NCBI RefSeq assembly: GCF_026914265.1 | Contig: NC_069136.1 | Span: forward strand, 54,415,658-54,479,657 | Source: Mya arenaria | Lineage: Eukaryota > Mollusca > Bivalvia > Myida > Myidae | Reading direction: 5' to 3' | Length of the DNA stretch: 64,000 bases | Part shown: positions 58,789 to 64,000 of the stretch, piece by piece | Numbering within the stretch: position 1 is the first letter of the stretch | How the letters are laid out: each line of letters begins with the position of its first letter | Notes under the pieces: generated by a model | What the model was told of the DNA's origin: nothing | Databases searched by the model: none | The model's input: the letters and a program-made list of their open reading frames with translations, nothing else | Position numbers and translations under genes: made by a program

Positions 58789-59322
58789 CTAGTGTGCTCC
58801 CCTTGCTTGGCGTATAATGGCCAATGAGTACTGAAGTTGTGTCCATTTGTCCTTGTCGCCACCTTTGTCGGGATGATACCGCGAAGCATGTTTTCGATAT
58901 TGCGTGTTTATTTCACTGTTGGAGCTCGACTGCGGCAACCCCAGAAAACGGAACGCATTTTGCAGAGCCAAAGGTTTCGGCAGACCAAAGATCCAATGTG
59001 TTAAATGGTCCGAAAACAATTGACCAGCTACAGCACAGGCACTAGATACGACACCACCTGCTATAGTCCCAATAGCAGTACCGATAGGCCCACCGATCGC
59101 ATTACCGACTCTCATACCAACTATTTCACCTCCAATGCCAGCTATTCTAGCTCCAACTGCAAACCCACCATCCATTATGTTTTTAACACATGTTTCTCCT
59201 GAAATTTCATCTTTCCACCAACGCCTCAGATTTGTTCGAACATCAGCCTCAAGGCAATCCTCTATCAAGCGAACTTTGCCAGCATTTCTGCGCCTTCTCC
59301 CTCTTTGAACAGCGTGTTGCAT
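58789..59322 (-). CDS. Paralogue of the glycine-zipper/J-domain protein, 5'-shortened
   Basis: An open reverse frame of 177 codons from the ATG at 59322 (MQHAVQRGRRRRN) aligns with the last ~175 residues of the 43018-43991 protein. Shared blocks are NLRRWWKDEISGETCVKNIM, the glycine zipper (IGGEIVGMRVGNAIGGPIG), LTHWIFGLPK and the J domain with HPD (SRYHPDKGGDKDKWTQLQYS). The first ~145 residues of the longer copy are missing; immediately upstream the frame meets stops, although GYFRKITKYSRHTSK is open just before the ATG. It may be a truncated duplicate or use an unseen upstream exon. The J-domain tail is almost identical to the other copy, the zipper less so. Confidence 0.65.
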   Translation of the reverse strand: MQHAVQRGRRRRNAGKVRLIEDCLEADVRTNLRRWWKDEISGETCVKNIMDGGFAVGARIAGIGGEIVGMRVGNAIGGPIGTAIGTIAGGVVSSACAVAGQLFSDHLTHWIFGLPKPLALQNAFRFLGLPQSSSNSEINTQYRKHASRYHPDKGGDKDKWTQLQYSLAIIRQARGAH

Positions 59323-59986
59323 TTTACTTGTATGGCGAGAATACTTCGTTATTTTCCGAAAATATCCTTTAATTACACTTCAAAGTTTTTTCGTAGGTCT
59401 TCACCAATCTGAAATATTAAACTTATAATTTTACTGTCATAATAGTAGTCCATCTAGTTTAAACAGCGCAGTTGCCTCAACGGTAGATGCGGCTTATAAT
59501 GACTCTTGAATCCTGGCTGGCAAAACTAGTGATATGACTGAGATCTACTCAAAGGCACTTAATGTACTTTGCCTTCAGTGAACCACTCCATTGTCAACAA
59601 CAATTAAAATACCCTTGATAGCCCAACACATTATAACCTACACAAGTGTATCGACACAGAGCTGTACCCTATGACGTTGAAACTTAATAAGTCCCCCCCC
59701 AAGCGTTATATAACTATGTTTTGCCTCCAGATAAATCTGTTCATATGTACCCGTGGACATATGACCAATTAACCCACCAACCAACGGACTTGTAAGTTTT
59801 CGTCCTTTCATTCGACACAAGTCTGGAGATACAGGGGCCGGTGTGCCCGCTGAGGGCATTAGCATACAGCGCCACCTTAAGTCATTATTGATATGGACAC
59901 AGGATGTTGGTGCGAAAGCGTGGCCTAAACATAATTGCGCCAAACCAGATCGCTTTCCTGCGCATTTCTTGATGTTACATATGAAA
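59323..59986. other. Noncoding; tRNA-like segment inside
   Basis: Positions 59640-59960 are less AT-rich and open on the reverse strand, but show no domain I know. The tRNA-like stretch is listed separately. Confidence 0.35.
59464..59530 (+). repeat. Possible tRNA-derived (SINE head) segment
   Basis: gttgcctcaacggtagatgcgg resembles a Pol III A box, and tcttgaatcctgg, about 25 bases later, resembles a B box (GGTTCGAATCC) with two changes. A cloverleaf could not be closed, so a tRNA gene is not claimed; an old SINE or tRNA pseudogene is possible. Confidence 0.3.
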
Positions 59987-60366
59987 TCGGACCACTTTCC
60001 ATTGAAAACAACCTTGGATATATGCCGGTACATAAGTTTAGGTAGTCCGTAAAATTGATAATAATGATAATTATTATTATTATTAATAATAATAATAATA
60101 ATAATAATGATAATAATAATAATAATAATAATAATACGTTTCATAAAACTGAATGGTCTACACATGTTTTTCGTATTTCTTAGTTCAAATTAATTCACTG
60201 TTAAGTGTATAATTGCATAAGTAATTATATCTTTCATAGACTTACGTCCTAAGGCTTAAGTACTTACTTGAAATTATTACGCGATCTACTTGCATCGAAG
60301 TTAGATTTCACGAATTCTCACATAACAATCTGAGGTTGCTTTTCGATGGAAAATATCCGAGGTGTT
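59987..60366. mobile_element. hAT-like MITE, copy 3, diverged and expanded by a microsatellite
   Basis: The left end (ttccattgaaaacaacctt, atatgccggtacat) and right end (acgcgatctacttgca, aatctgaggttgcttttcgatggaaaa) match the copies at 32685 and 60538. A TAA/ATT/GAT microsatellite at 60058-60136 has grown inside. No clear target duplication remains. Confidence 0.65.
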
Positions 60367-60374
60367 CCAATTGA

Positions 60375-60375
<1 letters not shown>

Positions 60376-60464
<89 letters not shown>
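60376..60464. repeat. (TA)n microsatellite, 89 bases
   Basis: Uninterrupted TA dinucleotides. Open frames across it (YIYIYI) are artefacts. Confidence 0.95.
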
Positions 60465-60468
<4 letters not shown>

Positions 60469-60537
60469 TGTAATAGTTTCGTAGTGAGTGCCTGATTGTA
60501 TACAGACATGACATTCTATATTCGTATTACCGCAGTG

Positions 60538-60869
60538 CATTCGGAACTCCTCGGCATTTTTTATCGAAAACAACCTCGGATGTTTGCCGGTACATGGGTA
60601 GAAGTAGTCCGCATTTTTTTTAAATTATATCATTAATCAAATGTTGTGTTTTAGCTTGTATTAATTGGTTTTAAGTTTAATTGATTGTCAGTTAAATGTA
60701 TAATTGCAAACATAATAAAGACCCCCAAGAGTAAAGTAATTAAGTTTAACTGCTAAAATAAATTACTACGCGATCTACTTGCAGCGGACTTAAACATTTC
60801 TGAGTATGTAAACCGTCCATATACATCCAAGGTTATTATCGATAAAAATGGCCAAGGAGCTCCGACTGG
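60538..60869. mobile_element. hAT-like MITE, copy 2, with 8-bp target duplication
   Basis: A 332-bp element with ends cattcggaactcctcggc and gccaaggagctccgactg, colinear throughout with copy 1 (ggtacat, gatctacttgcagcggactt, gtaaaccgtccatatacatc). The 8-mer ccgcagtg flanks both sides (60530-60537 and 60870-60877). Confidence 0.87.
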
Positions 60870-60877
60870 CCGCAGTG

Positions 60878-61516
60878 TACCTGTACTTTACTTGCTTTAC
60901 CCCGTTGTACGCCTTTCCCAGTTTAACCATGGTCTAACTTTGTTAAATATTTTCTTTCACAACGGTTACACACGTGTGTTTTCTGCGATGTCTGACGAAG
61001 AAAGAAATTTTCTCGGGTAGTCACGTTCCAAATGTAAATAATGTGTAGCAACCACGCGTGTTTATTAATAACTAAGAAGTATTTCCGAAACGTGCATTCG
61101 AAATTAATTTATATCTGCTATTATAAAGGCAAAATGTCAAGAGTATAAAAATATAAAGATCTAATTAAAATGTCAATGCCTGGTTTAATAGAGACATGTA
61201 TCTTCCGTAGAATTAATGCAAAATTAGTGTTCGACAGTACTATCCGATCTTTTTTGTGTACGAGATATGACTAATTGAACGACATTTCTTTTACAACAAT
61301 ATTGATTCAAAATCATAATAATTGATTGGAATTTCTCACTTTAATTTTTAACTCTTTGAAACTTTCTGTCATATGGACAGAATAAGCAATAAAAGTGCAT
61401 TTTTAAGTGTTCTATTTTGTTGTCGAACAATGAATTGAGCGCTACAAGACAACAATAAATAAATAAGTACCATAGTATCGTCATTAGAAAACCGCCCTTT
61501 CACGGTCAGTGAAAAG
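60878..61516. other. Noncoding, nothing identified
   Basis: AT-rich sequence without supported features. Confidence 0.55.
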
Positions 61517-61519
61517 TTA

Positions 61520-61832
61520 TGCACCAGTCAATTGTAACGACGGCCCCTCAAGGTCCGGGGAATAGCGGGGACTTTGAATTTCGGTCCAGCCAAGCCCGGG
61601 TAAAACTCCCGCTCTGCGGGGACGAACTGATGGTAAAATCCCCGCCAAATGCCTCCGCACCCCAGGAACCCTAAGTAAGACACATTCCCCGCTATATTTG
61701 GCGCGAATACAAAACCACCGAATTCACCCGGCACTGCGGGGCCACCGGGAAGGTAAAAACACGGCCCATTTCACCGACTATCCCCAGTATACCCCCGGAC
61801 CTTGGGGGCCGTGGATACAATTGACTGGTGCA
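61520..61832. mobile_element. Harbinger-like MITE with TTA target duplication
   Basis: A 313-bp GC-rich element whose ends are inverted repeats of about 40 bp: tgcaccagtcaattgtaacg at the left, and at the right ggatacaattgactggtgca, with the ggcccctcaaggtccggggg segment also paired. TTA flanks both sides (61517-61519 and 61833-61835). A three-base TWA duplication is characteristic of PIF/Harbinger. GC content is far above the flanks. The reverse frame 61528-61734 is not a gene. Confidence 0.85.
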
Positions 61833-61888
61833 TTAGTACTAAGTATAAGAACCCACTGGAGGCTTTAAGTAATAGTTAAATGACGTAA

Positions 61889-61963
61889 ATTAAAATCTTA
61901 AAGATAAAGAATGGGCGGAGTGAGCGAAACGAGCGAGCCCCTCTTAACCTTTAAGATTTTAAT
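61889..61963. repeat. Hairpin with perfect 15-bp arms
   Basis: attaaaatcttaaag (61889-61903) and ctttaagattttaat (61949-61963) are perfect inverted repeats around a loop containing gggcggagtgagcgaaacgagcgagccc, whose own tips (gggc/gccc) can pair. Confidence 0.7.
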
Positions 61964-64000
61964 TCAGGTCCTCTAACTGACTCAGAATATAACCTCATTG
62001 GCTGACACATTGTCAACGCAAAATATTCCGCAGGGATTGTGTATCGGATGAGTGGCAGTGGGCGGACCTTTAAACACCCGTGAAAGTTGAAATTCCTAAT
62101 GCTTTAGCCTAGAACTTAATGATTGCCTATATGCAACTTCATTAGTTCTAGATGTAGGTTGTATTTTAAATGTAGGTTGTGTTCTAAAGTTGGTTTACGC
62201 GTGCCAAAATCTACCAGTGCGCGGCTGAAATTGTATACCATACACCGGTAATTAATACTGCATTTTTTGTGTCTCATCAAGTTGCTAAGGAAACTTAAAT
62301 CAATGTTAAACAACACCGACATACCAAACATGGTAAATGTTATGACATATCGTTGGCCTCTCATCAAAATGCCGAAGCTACATTTTTTCCGGTTTCGGAA
62401 TCTATCATATCACGAAATTTATAAAGGCGAGCCGCATCTTATTGCATCTAATGGCAGAATAAAAATCGTGAAAGAAAATGGCGTTGTATCAAGTGATCAA
62501 AATGTCGAACAATGAATGGACATCTCACAGACAATCCAATTTTGAACCTTAAGAAAGTGTAAATTCGGCACTTTCCCACGAAATAAAGTTTAAATATTCA
62601 AGAAAATACCCAAAACTCTACAACTGAAAACTTGGGATTTTGCAGCTTCTGCGTTTTGAAGTGAGACAATCGATACATTAGTCATATCACTGTCATTTAT
62701 TGCCTTATACACTATTTAAGCCGTGCCTATCTTTCAAGTGTTTTCCTCTGAACAAGGAATATTTTCAACAAGGGTAATATTACGTGTAATGTTTCCTTGA
62801 AACCAATTGCGTCTTATTTAAATGAAATCATGAAACCCAATCGAAATGACATAATACAGACCATAATTAGAAGTGCTTAAGTGTTAGGCATCAAAGCTAG
62901 GGTTAAGTGAAAACCCTTGCTTGCAATATCGATTTGTGATTGTAAATAGTCGTTTTAAGCTGAATTAACGTATTTAACTGGTTATAATTCAATGGGCTTT
63001 TATTAACTACTCGCAAAATCAAAATTATATATATATTTGAAAACAACTCATTCGCCAAATTGATCGATTGAATTTTCAAACCAGTGAAATATTTTACTTA
63101 TTTTTAAAAACAAATTATACATATACAATGTAATCGATTTTTTAAACATTCATTTGAAATATGACAGATCAATGCACGTTAAATTAAACATTATATATTT
63201 TACAATGATTGTAAAGAAAGTTACGATAACTTATACTGAGTCACTCTCGTTGGAACGATGTTGCGCGAGTGGTCATGTGTTGTGCGGGAAACCGGAGTGC
63301 CCGGAGAAAGCCCACTTGACCGGCATGGTTACCACAATGCACGTTGACATCAAGACATAGCATATTGTCCATAAGACAGGCATAGATAATACGATCAGTA
63401 CGTAATGTGAATTAAATATTAAAACGTAGATTACCTGAATTCCTTTCCCACTTTCACACAATAGATTTAATATTAGTAAAGCGAAGAGAGGCAGGGTACT
63501 TACTAAACGGTTGAACTAACACGTGATTTCTTAAAGATGCACTCTTACTCCCAAATAAGTTATACCACAATTAATACAATTGTTTTAATTTACCGAAAAG
63601 GATGAATAAATATTGAAAATAATGTTTCTTATAAAAGACACCGTGTTGAATTTAAAAGAAAGGAGCAGAAAACACAGTATTACTACCTTATGAGACGATT
63701 GTTGATCACTGTAAATCTTTATGGACCCACCAGTCATTTAATATTTGTCCGTATTCAGCTATTAAATACACGGTTACAATCAGTTATTAATACTTTCCTT
63801 AAATGCATTATTTATTAAGTAACTAAAGGTTTATAGTTAAGATTTGTGTTTGTTATAAATGAGTATGTTTTGTTTTTAAATACGAGTGTCACTTTAATGT
63901 ATGTGCACTTACCGTCCTAATGCTGCTTCCCCAACAGTTATATTATGTAATAGATATATGTATGTATTATGTATGTTTGCTGTAATTTTACATTTTTTTG
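61964..64000. other. Noncoding to the window end; no gene supported
   Basis: Open frames at 62267-62515 (82 codons) and 63154-63360 (68 codons) begin with ATG but show no family motif and no clear splice context. The patch 63240-63340 is GC-richer than its surroundings. Nothing else is visible. Confidence 0.4.

Noticed and set aside
59464..59530. Functional tRNA gene
   Set aside because: A- and B-box-like words are present but a cloverleaf and anticodon arm could not be closed.
59638..60165. 175-codon reverse frame
   Set aside because: Its end is a poly-Ile/Asn microsatellite translation inside a MITE, and the rest has no recognisable domain.
60301..60573. Open frames of alternating Tyr-Ile
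   Set aside because: They translate the (TA)n microsatellite.

Overview
The window looks like a fragment of an animal nuclear genome, most likely a bivalve or related mollusc. It is AT-rich, gene-poor and repeat-dense. Coding pieces are intron-interrupted or retroelement-derived. The families present (a B-box/NHL TRIM-like gene, a DUF4806-like gene, Ngaro-type and CR1/Jockey-like retroelements, and degenerate 120-165 bp periodic repeats) are ones I associate with mollusc genomes. I see no prokaryotic operons, rRNA or CRISPR. All calls come from reading the sequence; no search was run.

Layout. 1-736: GC-richer unassigned sequence, then a 98-base N gap. 835-3673: satellite array with a 359-bp unit that is itself a dimer. 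3785-4290: decayed NHL fragment. 4520-10263: candidate DNA transposon with 32-bp terminal inverted repeats, subterminal repeats and a reverse-strand gene (6263-8819) with a DUF7869-like, DDE-transposase-like core and 28 decapeptide repeats. 10836-12614: TRIM-like B-box/NHL gene with two frameshifts. 12733-24085: a large element with ~800-bp inverted terminal arms, invaded by a deleted mariner (15394-16488) and by a near-complete Ngaro-like tyrosine-recombinase retrotransposon (about 18056-24004; Gag, RT-RNase H, tyrosine recombinase, SGNH hydrolase) that splits its right arm.

24.1-42.9 kb is mostly noncoding. It holds microsatellites, dispersed periodic repeats, a DUF4806-like split gene (30382-31429), a hAT-like MITE (32685-33019), CCCATATGGG-rich repeats and a decayed C48-protease/PHD gene (34517-34916). 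43018-43991: a well-preserved reverse-strand gene for a glycine-zipper plus C-terminal J-domain protein; a shorter paralogue lies at 58789-59322 in a partly shared flanking context. 48958-52577: non-LTR retrotransposon remnant on the reverse strand whose RT core is missing and replaced by a stretch with a forward-strand tyrosine-recombinase fragment. 54810-56675: 51-bp minisatellite. 59.99-60.87 kb: two more MITE copies. 61520-61832: a Harbinger-like MITE with TTA duplications. The remainder shows nothing I can identify.

Most genes here belong to mobile elements. The exceptions are the TRIM-like gene, the DUF4806-like gene and the J-domain pair. Several ORFs break by exactly one base inside homopolymers, so part of the apparent decay may be assembly error.
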